DNA of 64,000 nt from Bifidobacterium sp. N4G05 (GTDB taxonomy: Bacteria > Actinomycetota > Actinomycetes > Actinomycetales > Bifidobacteriaceae), in the NCBI RefSeq assembly GCF_002742445.1, contig NZ_NJNQ01000002.1:1-64000 (forward strand), in the 5' to 3' direction. The position numbers were made by a program, and so were the translations under genes. Below are positions 8,735 to 17,541 of the stretch, one piece after another (the first letter of the stretch is position 1; the number at the start of each line of letters is the position of its first letter). The notes under the pieces are model-generated. The model worked only from the letters and a program-made list of their open reading frames with translations. It did no database searches and was not told where the DNA came from.

Positions 8735-9946
8735 ATGGTGCAGATGGCGGTTTCACCTCTGCCACAGTGGTTTGAAGGCTCGGAATATACCCATAAAGTC
8801 GCGACTTGCGTCATGAAATACGGTCCGATTTCGCGTATTACTTTGGCGCAGATTTTAGGACTTTCACAGGGCGCGGTTTCCCGTATTACCAGCGATCTGA
8901 TTTATGCTGGCGTGATCGAGGAGACGCCGATGCCGTCCGGCAAGGCCGGTAAACTGCCGAAAGGTTTCGTTCAGAAAGAAAATGCGGAACGTCGCGGCCG
9001 CCCGCAAACGGGATTGCGAATAATCGAGAACGCGCGATCTTTCGTCGGTATGAAAATCAATGCGACGCATATTTCGGCGGTTGCGGTCAACGCAATCGGG
9101 CAGATTATCACCGGATGCCACGATTTGGAAATCGAAGACACGTCGCCGCAAGCCGTGGTCGCGCTGATCAAACAACTAACGATCGACTGTTCCGACGAGG
9201 CGGAGATGGCGGGATGGCCGAAACCGTGCGCCGTGGGAATCTCACTGGGCGGGCATATCGTCGACAATGCCGTAGTGACGTTCGCACCGTTCATGCACTG
9301 GTCTCAGCCCGTGGAGCTCTCCGCTATGGTTCGCGAGGCTACTGGATTGCCGACGGGCATTTACAACGATATCGATTCGTTGGTCGTTGATGCCTGCATG
9401 TTTGGGTCCGGCGTTGGATTGGGTAGCTTCGCGGTACTGACGTTCGGCGCAGGCGTCGGCTATTCGTTGACGGTCAACGGCGAGCTGGTGAGCTGTCCGG
9501 ATAAAAGTTACGGTTTGGTCGGGCATATTCTGGTCGATCCGGATGGACCGCGTTGTGTTTCCGGACACAAGGGATGCGCGCAATGCCTGTCCGACAACTC
9601 AATCGCGGCGGAATATTCGCAGATTATCGGACATCCCGCATCATTCGACGATTTCGCACGTGACGCACGCACGAACAAACCGCAGGCGACGAATCTGGTG
9701 AACCGCACCTGCTTCCGTCTCGGCACCATGGTGGCGACCATAGCCAATCTTGCCATGCCAGACAAAATCATGATCGCTGGAGAATCGTCGTTCATCGCGA
9801 AATTCGGCATTGACGACTTGCGCAACGGCATCAACATGTATCGGCATAGCCAGGCCGCGCCAGTGGATTTTGAAATTCCCGACCATGATTGGGCATTGTG
9901 GGCCAAGGCTGCCGCAGCGCAGGCGATTCGGCAATATGTTGGCTGA
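8735..9946 (+). CDS. ROK-family transcriptional regulator
   Basis: A 403-residue NagC/XylR-type regulator: an N-terminal winged helix-turn-helix (about residues 24-68, LAQILGLSQGAVSRITSDL) and a ROK sugar-kinase-like domain (about 100-400). The zinc-site region reads CVSGHKGCAQC, the family's cysteine motif. It lies divergent from the importer and next to GH36, so it probably senses an imported alpha-galactoside, alpha-1,6-glucoside or breakdown product and represses the locus. An alternative ATG at 8744 is slightly better spaced from GAAGG. It has its own terminator. Confidence 0.88.
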   Translation: MVQMAVSPLPQWFEGSEYTHKVATCVMKYGPISRITLAQILGLSQGAVSRITSDLIYAGVIEETPMPSGKAGKLPKGFVQKENAERRGRPQTGLRIIENARSFVGMKINATHISAVAVNAIGQIITGCHDLEIEDTSPQAVVALIKQLTIDCSDEAEMAGWPKPCAVGISLGGHIVDNAVVTFAPFMHWSQPVELSAMVREATGLPTGIYNDIDSLVVDACMFGSGVGLGSFAVLTFGAGVGYSLTVNGELVSCPDKSYGLVGHILVDPDGPRCVSGHKGCAQCLSDNSIAAEYSQIIGHPASFDDFARDARTNKPQATNLVNRTCFRLGTMVATIANLAMPDKIMIAGESSFIAKFGIDDLRNGINMYRHSQAAPVDFEIPDHDWALWAKAAAAQAIRQYVG

Positions 9947-9972
9947 TTGATTACTTGATTGTTTTTTAATGC

Positions 9973-10005
9973 AAAAATCCTCCCTTTTGTTCAGGGAGGA
10001 TTTTT
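9973..10005. terminator. Bidirectional terminator
   Basis: A 13-bp perfect stem AAAAATCCTCCCT / AGGGAGGATTTTT with a 7-nt loop lies between the convergent ROK regulator and GH36 genes. Confidence 0.9.
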
Positions 10006-10020
10006 GTTATGCGATTACGG

Positions 10021-10181
10021 CTTATTCAGCGCTCTCGACGGGCGCAAGCACGGCCTTGAAAAGGACTGCTTGCTGAGCCGTCAAGCAGAGAGCCCAGTGG
10101 GGCTCTCTGTAGGCGAAGTGAGAAGACGCGCTATTCAGCGTCTTCGAAGGGCGCAAGCACGGCCTTGAAAAGGACTGCTTG
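10021..10181. repeat. Duplicated 3' end of the GH36 gene flanking an intergenic palindrome
   Basis: About 51 bp at 10131-10181, encoding the last 16 residues of the GH36 protein plus stop, recur with a few substitutions at 10021-10072. Between them (10087-10108) is a hairpin AGAGAGCCC-AGTG-GGGCTCTCT and GTAGGCGAAGTGAGAAG, which matches the intergenic repeat family in inverted orientation. The outer copy encodes QAVLFKAVLAPVESAE and a TAA stop but is no longer attached to the gene. Confidence 0.8.
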
Positions 10182-12443
10182 CGCCGGATGCAATGCCGGC
10201 GGGCGGATGCCGTACGTGGCGAGCGCACGTCCGGTCATCTTCACACCTTCGACCTTCCACCAGCCGAGCGGGCTCTGTCCGTTGGTGATGTCTTGCTTGG
10301 CAAGGTCGAGGCTCACGTCGAGCGGAGACACCTCATACACCTTGTCGGGGTCGAGGCCGGGCAGGCGTACCGGCGAGGCCGGGTAGGTCTGCGAGGTGGT
10401 GAGCTGGGTGAAACGGTAGATGGCGGCTGCCTTGTTGGGCATGACCACACCGTCCAAGCGCACTGCCGGATCGGCGGCGTCGGAATGCACGACTGTGTCG
10501 ACGGCGAACCATTCGCGATGCTTCTTGAATTCGGCGACCCATTCGGCGAGCTTGTCGATGTCTTCCTGCGGTTCCTTGAGCAGGTTCCATTCGATGCCCA
10601 TGTGTCCGAAGAAGGCCATGGCCATGCGCAATTCCTGCGTGGTTGCGCGATGCGTGGAGTGCGCCGGTGATGCGCCCACGTGTTCGCCGATCATTTCCGG
10701 AGGCACGAGCAGCGATGTATAGCGCTGGATGTCGGCGCGTTCCACCGGATCGACGCAGTCGGATCCCCAAATGCGGTCGGCTACTTCGAGAATGCCGAGG
10801 TCCACGCGGCCACCGCCGGAAGAGCAGCTTTCGATTTCAAGTCCCGGATGTGCGGCCTTCAGATCGGTGAAAATACGATATACGGCGAGCGTCTGCTGGT
10901 GCACTGCCGGGCGTCCGGTGCGCGGGGAGACGGCTTCGGTGACGAGCTTGTTGTGATCCCACTTGATGTAGTCGATGCCGAGTTCACCAACGAGCTTGTC
11001 CATTGCGTCGTAAATGTAGTCGTAGGCGTCCGGATTGGTCAGGTCCACAACCTGCTGGGTACGTCCCTGCATTGGCAGACGGCCTTCAGTGGGCTTCAAC
11101 ACCCAGTCGGGATGCGTGCGGAACAGGTCGGAATCCAGGTTGACCATTTCCGGCTCGAACCACAGGCCGAATTCGAGTCCCTTGCCGTGCACATAATCGG
11201 CGAGCGCCTTGAGTGACTTGTCGCCGTCGGGCCACACGTCCTGCGAGATCTGCCAGTCGCCGAGGCCGGAGGTGTCGTCGCGGCGGGAGCCGAACCAGCC
11301 ATCGTCCACCACGAAACGTTCCACGCCGCTTTCCACTGCCTTGTCTGCGAGGGCGGTGAGGGTGTCGTAATCGTGGTTGAAGTAGACGGCTTCCCACGTG
11401 TTGAGAATGACCGGGCGTGGCTTGGGTGCGATGTTGTGTTCAACGAGCCAGTCGCGGTGCACGCGGCGAATGTAGCCGTGGAAGCGGGCTGCGACTTCGT
11501 TGAGGCCTTCGCCATAGGAGCCGATGAGCCATGGGGTGGTGTAGGACTCTCCGTTGGCGAGGCTGATTTCACCGCCGAACAGCACTTCGCCGCCGCCAAT
11601 CACGCCGCTGGTATAGGGCAGGCGTTCCGCGGAAAGCACGCTGTTGCCGCTCCAGGCCACGTGTGCGGAGTAGACGTTGCCGTGCGTGAAGCCGAAGCCT
11701 TTTTCGCCGACGCTGAGCAGCAGGGTGGCATCGAAGTCTGGGCGTCCGGCCATGGATGCTTTGGCGAAGCGGCCGAGGGTGAAGTCTTGACGCTGTGGGG
11801 AGCGTTCGCGCAGATGGTGGCCGGTGGTGGTGAGGATTTCGTTGGCGTCGGCCGGCACGGTGAATGCGAGTTCGATCTTGCCGACTTCGAGCTGGCCTTC
11901 GCCGGTGTTCACGACTTCGGCGTTCTGGCGGATGAGGCCGGTTTCGTCGAGTTCGCAGGTCCAGATGAGTTTCACATGCTGTTCCACGTCTTCTGCGGTG
12001 ACGGTAACGGTTGGGGTCTGCTTGGGTTCGTCGGCCACGCTCCAGCTCGGGTATCCGTCTTTTTCACCCATGACGCAGGTTTTGCCAGCTGCCACGGTTT
12101 CGGCGGTGATGTTGCTGACTGCGAACTTGCAGAACAGTTCCACGCCGTCGCGGCGCACGTCGAAGCGGGTTGCGCCAATCCAGGATTCGGATTGCGTGGG
12201 CAGTACGCTCGGCCATGGGGTGTAGTCGAGCGCGCCGGAAACGCGCTGTGGCATTTGCGCGTCGAACATGTCGATCACGGTTGCCGGGGCTGCGAGCGGA
12301 CGGCCCCAGTGCACAAGTCGCGGCAGATCATTGCCGGGGAATACGAGTGCGAACGCCACGTTCGCGGCTGGCTGTTCGGCGTAGACCGCAGTGAGTTCGG
12401 TACCGTTGGTAGCGTTGCCATGGAAGGTCTGAATGAGCGTCAT
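10131..12443 (-). CDS. aga: Alpha-galactosidase, GH36
   Basis: A 770-residue cytosolic alpha-galactosidase expected to remove galactose from raffinose, stachyose and melibiose. It has the beta-sandwich N-terminal domain, then a catalytic barrel with the nucleophile aspartate in YIKWDHNK and the acid/base region SCSSGGGRVD...GSDCVDP. Length is normal for the family. It is monocistronic with a TTGACA-type promoter (12496-12501) and shares the ROK regulator's locus. The true stop is TAG at 10131; a duplicated tail lies just beyond it. Confidence 0.95.
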   Translation of the reverse strand: MTLIQTFHGNATNGTELTAVYAEQPAANVAFALVFPGNDLPRLVHWGRPLAAPATVIDMFDAQMPQRVSGALDYTPWPSVLPTQSESWIGATRFDVRRDGVELFCKFAVSNITAETVAAGKTCVMGEKDGYPSWSVADEPKQTPTVTVTAEDVEQHVKLIWTCELDETGLIRQNAEVVNTGEGQLEVGKIELAFTVPADANEILTTTGHHLRERSPQRQDFTLGRFAKASMAGRPDFDATLLLSVGEKGFGFTHGNVYSAHVAWSGNSVLSAERLPYTSGVIGGGEVLFGGEISLANGESYTTPWLIGSYGEGLNEVAARFHGYIRRVHRDWLVEHNIAPKPRPVILNTWEAVYFNHDYDTLTALADKAVESGVERFVVDDGWFGSRRDDTSGLGDWQISQDVWPDGDKSLKALADYVHGKGLEFGLWFEPEMVNLDSDLFRTHPDWVLKPTEGRLPMQGRTQQVVDLTNPDAYDYIYDAMDKLVGELGIDYIKWDHNKLVTEAVSPRTGRPAVHQQTLAVYRIFTDLKAAHPGLEIESCSSGGGRVDLGILEVADRIWGSDCVDPVERADIQRYTSLLVPPEMIGEHVGASPAHSTHRATTQELRMAMAFFGHMGIEWNLLKEPQEDIDKLAEWVAEFKKHREWFAVDTVVHSDAADPAVRLDGVVMPNKAAAIYRFTQLTTSQTYPASPVRLPGLDPDKVYEVSPLDVSLDLAKQDITNGQSPLGWWKVEGVKMTGRALATYGIRPPALHPAQAVLFKAVLAPFEDAE

Positions 12444-12472
12444 TGCAGCATCCTTTACATATTGCGATTGCC

Positions 12473-12501
12473 TTGTATTGTCACCTTCGATGATATGTCA
12501 A
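12473..12501 (-). promoter_or_regulatory. Probable promoter of the GH36 gene
   Basis: On the minus strand TTGACA (12496-12501) is followed after about 16 nt by AATACA, some 30 nt before the start codon. AAAGGATG is the ribosome site. Confidence 0.5.
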
Positions 12502-12677
12502 GCTTTATTTGTTGACGTCGTCGAGCGTGTTTCTTTCTTTCGGAAAGTATTTCTTGCGACCGTCAAATCACCGCAATCTTCTTCGTGAACGTTACTGCGC
12601 AGTCAGCAATCATCTTTACCGAGATTTACTTGGTATTTCAATATTTCTTACGTTTTTCTTGCGACTGCAAAATCGAG

Positions 12678-13136
12678 TTACCGTTTTCCAGCAAAAAAAT
12701 CAGTCATTAATCGTGCGCATTCCATTTCGCACACACCACCGACGACTTCCGGAACATGGCCGACGTGAGGGTCACGCGGAATGTCCCAAATCGAACCGCA
12801 TGCACCCAACTTGGCATCCCACGCGCCGAACACGATTCGTCCGACATGCGTTTGCAGACACGCGCCGGCGCACATCGGGCACGGCTCCAAGGTAACAATC
12901 AACGTGCAATCGGCAAGATTCCACGTACCAAGCGACCGAGCGGCCTGCGTCATGGCCTTGACCTCGGCGTGCGCCAACGGATCGGCATGCGCCTCACGCA
13001 GATTACGCCCCCGACCAATCACCGCTCCCCCAGCGTCAAGCACGACGGCACCGACCGGCACCTCACCCTCCGCTGCGGCTTCACGAGCCAACTCGATCGC
13101 AAGTCCCATGTCGTCACTCCACTGCATATCCGCCAC
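12678..13136 (-). CDS. tadA: tRNA(Arg)-specific adenosine-34 deaminase
   Basis: A 152-residue cytidine-deaminase-fold enzyme that converts A34 to inosine in tRNA-Arg(ACG). The zinc/catalytic motifs are HAEVKAM (His and catalytic Glu) and PCPMCAGAC (two zinc cysteines). Length is standard. The frame opens with GTG at 13136, with an in-frame ATG at 13127; the GTG has GGAA upstream. Divergent from the antiporter gene. Confidence 0.92.
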   Translation of the reverse strand: MADMQWSDDMGLAIELAREAAAEGEVPVGAVVLDAGGAVIGRGRNLREAHADPLAHAEVKAMTQAARSLGTWNLADCTLIVTLEPCPMCAGACLQTHVGRIVFGAWDAKLGACGSIWDIPRDPHVGHVPEVVGGVCEMECARLMTDFFAGKR

Positions 13137-13234
13137 TATACGGTTCCATTCACGTGAAGCAAAAGGCGAAACACACCCATAAATACCTCTTGGTAGGCTG
13201 GAAGAGTTTGGAAAATGCGCGCAAAGGAGGCACG

Positions 13235-15307
13235 TTGGCGGTATTCGAATTGATTGTATGTATTATCGCCGCGGTTGTGCTGTCTTCCTTTATCAGCCGT
13301 TTCATTCCCAAGGTTTCCACGCCTCTTGTACAGATCGCGTTGGGTGCGTTGGCATCGCAATTGCCGTTTTTCCCGAACGTCACGCTCGACCCGGAACTGT
13401 TTATGGTGCTGTTCATTGCGCCACTGCTGTATTTGGAAGCGCATGAGATCGACAAAAATGAGCTGTTGAAATCCGTTAAATTGTCGCTTTCATTGGCGAT
13501 TGGATTAGCGATCGCCACGATGGTTGCCGTTGGTTTCGCACTGCATGCCGTATGGCCCGCAATTCCCCTTGCCGCGGCTTTGGCGCTCGGCGCAGCACTT
13601 GGGCCGACCGACGCGGTCGCCGTATCTTCGCTTGGCAAAGAAGCCGCCCTTACGCAACGGCAAACCAGCGTGCTCAAGGGTGAATCCCTGTTCAACGACG
13701 CGTCCGGCATCGTCGGCTTCCAGTTTGCGATTGCGGCGGCCATCAGCGGCGTATTCGAAGTGGGCGATTCAGCCGCACAGTTCGTATTCTCGTTCTTCGG
13801 AGGCGCTATTTTCGGCCTCGCAGTAGGCATGGTTGCCGACATGCTGTTCGAAACGCTCCGATCCTTCGGCTGGGAGACGACCACAAGCCGTATTTTGATG
13901 GAATTGTTCCTACCGTTCATTCTGTATTTGGGTGCGGAAGCGGTGCATGTTTCCGGCATTCTTTCAGTGGTGGCGGCCGGTTTGATCATCCGTTTCGACC
14001 GCACCGGCATCGGCCCGAACGTGGCTCGCACCAACATTGTCTCATCGAGCGTATGGGGGGTATTCTCGTTCACGCTCAACGGCACGGTGTTCATTCTGCT
14101 CGGCATGCTGCTGCCGAATGCGATGAGCGCAAGTTGGGATGATCCTCAGGTCAGCAATTGGCTGCTGCTGGTTGCGATTCTTGCGGTTTCCGCAGTGGTG
14201 ATCGTCATGCGGTTCCTGTGGATTTCATTGATGCTGCGTCTTGCGCGAGATACCGTCACCGGCAAACGACGCAAGATGACGGCGCAACGTTGGCGTTCGG
14301 CGGCGGTTATGACGTTTGGCGGACCGAAAGGCACCATCACCCTGTCGTTGATGTTCACGATCCCGTACACCATTACGGGAGGCGCATGGTTCCCCATGCG
14401 TGACGAACTGATCTTCATCGCCGGCGGCGTGATCGTCGTAACCTTGCTGCTTGCCAACTTCCTGCTGCCGCTGCTGGCGCCGAATCGCAATAAAGACACT
14501 TCCGTGGAAATGACCGAAATCACCATCGAAGTGCTGCGACGGACCGTGGAGGAACTGACGGGACGAGTCACACCCGACAATCGTCGCGCGGTATTGATGA
14601 TCATCGACTCGTATACGAAACGTATTACGCGACTGAAGCAGCGCATCGGAGAAATCGACCCGCAAGGGTATATGCAACTGCAGATCAACGCGCTCAACTG
14701 GGAGAAGGAATACGTCAAGACGCGACTGGCGAAAGTCAAGGCGACGCCAAGCGACGACAAGGCAGCGCACGATTTGGAAATCGAAGCATGCGAGCGCCTG
14801 CTCGACCAAATCATGAGCTCGCTGCGCCATATCGAAACGGAACATAATTCCGGACGTACCATTTGGCGGGTCAAAGGCCGTTTCAGGGCGTTGCAGAGAC
14901 GCTTGGGCACGGTGGTGAAGCGTGTGAACAGCCGCATTCGCCGCACTACCCCGCTGTTCAGCGACGATGAGCTGTTCGCGCACGTCCGCGTGGTACAGGT
15001 GGATGCCATCGAACATGTGATCGACCGCCTGTATGAGGAGATGGGCCGCGACACGTACAACACGGAACATTGCTCAGCACTGCTGCTGGATTATCGACGA
15101 GGCGAGGCTACGCTGAGGGCGCGCCCGAATGTGGGCACGAGCGCGGAGGCGCAGGCGCAGGCGGAAGACGTGAAGCGCGAAAGCTACGGTATCGAATTGG
15201 GCGTGATTCAGGATATGTACGAAGCGGGCGACATTACGCGCGCGCAGTCCAAGCAGCTGCGACGCAACGTGTATGTGATGAGTGTGGACGCCGACGCGCA
15301 GATCTAG
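13235..15307 (+). CDS. Cation:proton antiporter, CPA1/NhaP type
   Basis: A 690-residue membrane antiporter that exchanges Na+ (or K+) for H+. About 12 hydrophobic segments fill residues 1-430, with the transport motifs GPTDAVAVSS and FNDASGIVGFQ. A 260-residue charged, helical cytosolic tail follows. I chose the TTG start at 13235 because AAAGGAGG lies 4 nt before it and the resulting MAVFELIV start enters the first membrane helix at once; the longer frame from 13154 has no ribosome site and reaches into the tadA promoter. Confidence 0.87.
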   Translation: MAVFELIVCIIAAVVLSSFISRFIPKVSTPLVQIALGALASQLPFFPNVTLDPELFMVLFIAPLLYLEAHEIDKNELLKSVKLSLSLAIGLAIATMVAVGFALHAVWPAIPLAAALALGAALGPTDAVAVSSLGKEAALTQRQTSVLKGESLFNDASGIVGFQFAIAAAISGVFEVGDSAAQFVFSFFGGAIFGLAVGMVADMLFETLRSFGWETTTSRILMELFLPFILYLGAEAVHVSGILSVVAAGLIIRFDRTGIGPNVARTNIVSSSVWGVFSFTLNGTVFILLGMLLPNAMSASWDDPQVSNWLLLVAILAVSAVVIVMRFLWISLMLRLARDTVTGKRRKMTAQRWRSAAVMTFGGPKGTITLSLMFTIPYTITGGAWFPMRDELIFIAGGVIVVTLLLANFLLPLLAPNRNKDTSVEMTEITIEVLRRTVEELTGRVTPDNRRAVLMIIDSYTKRITRLKQRIGEIDPQGYMQLQINALNWEKEYVKTRLAKVKATPSDDKAAHDLEIEACERLLDQIMSSLRHIETEHNSGRTIWRVKGRFRALQRRLGTVVKRVNSRIRRTTPLFSDDELFAHVRVVQVDAIEHVIDRLYEEMGRDTYNTEHCSALLLDYRRGEATLRARPNVGTSAEAQAQAEDVKRESYGIELGVIQDMYEAGDITRAQSKQLRRNVYVMSVDADAQI

Positions 15308-15510
15308 CATCCAGCTGATCTGATGGGGTTAGCAAGCTGGCGTGAGCCGGCGGTCTGCCGTAGGTTTGTTTGCGGACGAGCTGTGTGGACGTGGAGAACG
15401 AGACAATTGCGGAAACGGAACACGCGTATAACGTGGCAAACTGAAGGCTATTCCACAATCCAAAACATGGGGAATTGAAATTCTCAGAAAGTTCCCAGAA
15501 AACACCAGAC

Positions 15511-15591
15511 ATGTACTCAGCATCGTCTGCTTATATAGGAGATGTCAGCAAAAGAGCCGACCAGGAACCCACAGCAGTTCCCGACAATTGA
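15511..15591 (+). CDS. Doubtful 26-codon ORF before a strong terminator
   Basis: ATG at 15511 opens a 26-codon frame (MYSASSAYIGDVSK...) ending 28 nt before the terminator at 15620. It has no convincing ribosome site. It may be a leader peptide, or the region may instead be a small non-coding RNA. No homology is recognised. Confidence 0.2.
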   Translation: MYSASSAYIGDVSKRADQEPTAVPDN

Positions 15592-15619
15592 ACCCTTTCT
15601 TCTTCTCTCTCCTTTCTCT

Positions 15620-15655
15620 CCCCGGTGGTCTTCTCTCCACCGGGGTTTCTTTTTG
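15620..15655 (+). terminator. Rho-independent terminator
   Basis: A 9-bp GC-rich stem CCCCGGTGG / CCACCGGGG with an 8-nt loop, followed by TTTCTTTTTT. It lies 310 nt after the antiporter stop codon, so it either ends a long 3' UTR or a separate short transcript from 15308-15620. Confidence 0.85.
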
Positions 15656-15676
15656 CCTTCAGCGGGGTGGATTCCT

Positions 15677-15912
15677 CCAGTCAGTGGAAGAATCCACCCG
15701 CCGGCAAGTCGCCCAGCGTCCCAAACCCTCCACCCACTGGAACAATCTGCCCGCTGACAGCCCACTCAAAGTCCAGATTCCCCCAGTCAGTGGAAGAATC
15801 CACCCGCTGGCAAGCCATCCAGAGTCCAGAAACCCCCACCCACTGGAACAATCTGCCCGCTTACAGGCCGCTCGGCGTCCTAATCCTTCCAGTGACTGGG
15901 AGAATTACCCCC
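15677..15912. repeat. Imperfect tandem repeat, about 53 bp x 4.5
   Basis: Units begin near 15677, 15730, 15783, 15837 and 15889, alternating between CCAGTCAGTGGAAGAATCC- and CCACCCACTGGAACAATCT-type starts, each followed by a CCCGC and a GTCC block. The parts between the conserved 24-mers are also related to each other, so this is a tandem repeat, not a CRISPR. The first unit makes a hairpin with GGGTGGATTC upstream. The array ends 23 bp before the esterase start codon. Confidence 0.75.
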
Positions 15913-15935
15913 GCTGGAACAGGTATATTGGAGGC

Positions 15936-16739
15936 ATGAGTGAAATACGCGAGCACAAAACCAGCGATTCCCACTACTCCAGCAACCCAAACACTCCGAC
16001 CGGTCTGATCGGGCGCGAATCGCAGGTGGTTCCGGGACGCTTCGGCGAGCCGCTGCAGGTCACGCACGTGCAGTATTCGCGAGGGGGTGGCAATGCGGCT
16101 CCACGACGCCCGCTGTTCCTCTGCCTGCACGGCTGGGGTTCCAATGAGGCCGATCTGGCAGACATGATGCGTTACGTGGCTCCCTACAACGATTTCGCTT
16201 CATTGCGCGCGCCGCTCGTGCTGCAGGAGGCCGGTTCCGGTGAATTCGGCTTCGGCCAGGGCGCGTACTCGTGGTTCCATGATTGCGTGCCGTCCGGCGA
16301 AGATCTGGATCGTGACGCGTATGCCGCCGCCCAAGCCATCGACAATTGGGTTGCGCACAATGTTCCCGAAGATCGTGCTGTAGTGCCGATCGGTTTTTCG
16401 CAGGGCGGTTTGCTGGCGATTCAATTGCTGCGCGTTCATCCGGAACGGTACGCCGCGTCGATTTCGCTTTCCGGCTTCCTTGCTCCAGGAATCGTTGCCG
16501 GCAGTGCACCTGCCGACAGTCGTATTGCGGAATTGAACATTCCCGTGTTCTACGGTTACGGCAAAAACGATACTGTGATTCCGATGCCTGAGATTTTTGC
16601 AACCACCGCTTGGCTGGACGAACATACGTTCCTCACGTCGAAAAGCTACCGCGGACTTGATCATGCGGTCAGTCTCAATGAGTTCAGCGATTTACGCGAC
16701 TGGCTTGCAGCACACAATATCGCACCGGGAATCCTGTAA
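15936..16739 (+). CDS. Phospholipase/carboxylesterase-family alpha/beta-hydrolase
   Basis: A 267-residue cytosolic serine esterase. The oxyanion region is CLHGWGSNE, the nucleophile serine is in GFSQGG, and the catalytic Asp and His are in GKNDTVIP and GLDHAVS. Substrate unknown; the family includes acyl-protein and short-chain carboxylesterases. I chose the ATG at 15936 because TTGGAGG precedes it; an in-frame extension back to 15588 is open only because the 53-bp repeats lack stops. Confidence 0.85.
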   Translation: MSEIREHKTSDSHYSSNPNTPTGLIGRESQVVPGRFGEPLQVTHVQYSRGGGNAAPRRPLFLCLHGWGSNEADLADMMRYVAPYNDFASLRAPLVLQEAGSGEFGFGQGAYSWFHDCVPSGEDLDRDAYAAAQAIDNWVAHNVPEDRAVVPIGFSQGGLLAIQLLRVHPERYAASISLSGFLAPGIVAGSAPADSRIAELNIPVFYGYGKNDTVIPMPEIFATTAWLDEHTFLTSKSYRGLDHAVSLNEFSDLRDWLAAHNIAPGIL

Positions 16740-16751
16740 GAAATCCTGCAG

Positions 16752-16773
16752 AAAATCCGAAGCAACGGATTTT
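16752..16773 (+). terminator. Weak terminator-like hairpin
   Basis: AAAATCCG-AAGCAA-CGGATTTT directly after the esterase stop codon; only four Ts end the stem. Confidence 0.4.
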
Positions 16774-16869
16774 GCGCACCAAGCACACGGCAATCGTTAC
16801 AGCCCAATATAAGCCACGATATAGCGATACCGCGTTAGACTAGAGCCAGCTAATAATCGTCGCGCAATT

Positions 16870-16913
16870 GCCGACATTCGTACGCTCAACCATACGAACA
16901 TTCGAATGTCGGC
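16870..16913. promoter_or_regulatory. Inverted repeat upstream of dcd
   Basis: An 11-bp perfect inverted repeat GCCGACATTCG / CGAATGTCGGC with 22 nt between arms lies 47 bp before the dcd start. It could be an operator or leader hairpin; no regulator is suggested. Confidence 0.5.
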
Positions 16914-16959
16914 GAGCGCCATACCGGCACATTCGCGTGCCTGGCAATAAGGAGTTTCG

Positions 16960-17541
16960 ATGCTGCTGTCCGATCGCGACATTCTCGCCGCGCAGGCCGA
17001 AGGTCATATTTCACTCGATCCGTGGACCCCGGAAATGGTGCAGCCTGCTTCCATTGACGTGCGTTTGGACCGTTTCTTCCGCCTGTTCAATAATCATGCG
17101 TACACGTATGTCGATCCGGCTGAGAATCAGGGCGAGCTGACCGAGCAGTTCGAAGTGGCTCCGGGCGAACCGTGGATTCTGCATCCAGGTGAGTTCGCGT
17201 TGGGTTCCACGTGGGAGTATGTGAAGCTTGATCCGACGATTGCCGCCCGCTTGGAAGGCAAGAGCTCGCTGGGCCGCTTGGGTATTCTCACGCATTCCAC
17301 CGCAGGCTTCATCGACCCTGGCTTCGAGGGGCATATCACGTTGGAATTGTCGAATGTGTCGACGTTGCCGGTGAAGTTGTGGCCGGGCATGAAGATCGGT
17401 CAGATGTGCTTCTTCCAGCTCAGCTCCCCCGCCGAACATCCTTACGGTTCACAAGGCACTGGCTCGCATTATCAGGGTCAGCGCGGTCCGACGCCGAGCC
17501 GTTCCTACGTGAACTTCTACAAAGCCGACATCGCCGACTGA
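16960..17541 (+). CDS. dcd: dCTP deaminase
   Basis: A 193-residue trimeric enzyme of the dUTPase fold that deaminates dCTP on the way to dUMP/dTTP. It has the IDVRLD start region, the phosphate-binding GKSSLGRLG loop and the [13 protein letters not shown] block with the catalytic region. Actinobacterial versions can be bifunctional (dUMP-forming), which I cannot decide here. AAGGAG lies 7 nt before the ATG. Confidence 0.93.
   Translation: MLLSDRDILAAQAEGHISLDPWTPEMVQPASIDVRLDRFFRLFNNHAYTYVDPAENQGELTEQFEVAPGEPWILHPGEFALGSTWEYVKLDPTIAARLEGKSSLGRLGILTHSTAGFIDPGFEGHITLELSNVSTLPVKLWPGMKIGQMCFFQLSSPAEHPYGSQGTGSHYQGQRGPTPSRSYVNFYKADIAD

Noticed and set aside
11373..12515. A 380-codon frame opposite the GH36 gene
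   Set aside because: Antisense shadow with low-complexity composition; GH36 motifs are clear on the other strand.
13146..13161. A second parS-like sequence (CCATTCACGTGAAGCA)
   Set aside because: Only 12 of 16 positions match the consensus and both outer arms are broken; it is probably a chance CACGTG palindrome.
15677..15912. CRISPR array
   Set aside because: The 24-bp repeats alternate in sequence, the 'spacers' are related to one another, and no cas genes are in the window.
15588..15935. A 116-residue N-terminal extension of the esterase
   Set aside because: All frames stay open through the 53-bp repeats; the real ribosome site is directly before 15936.
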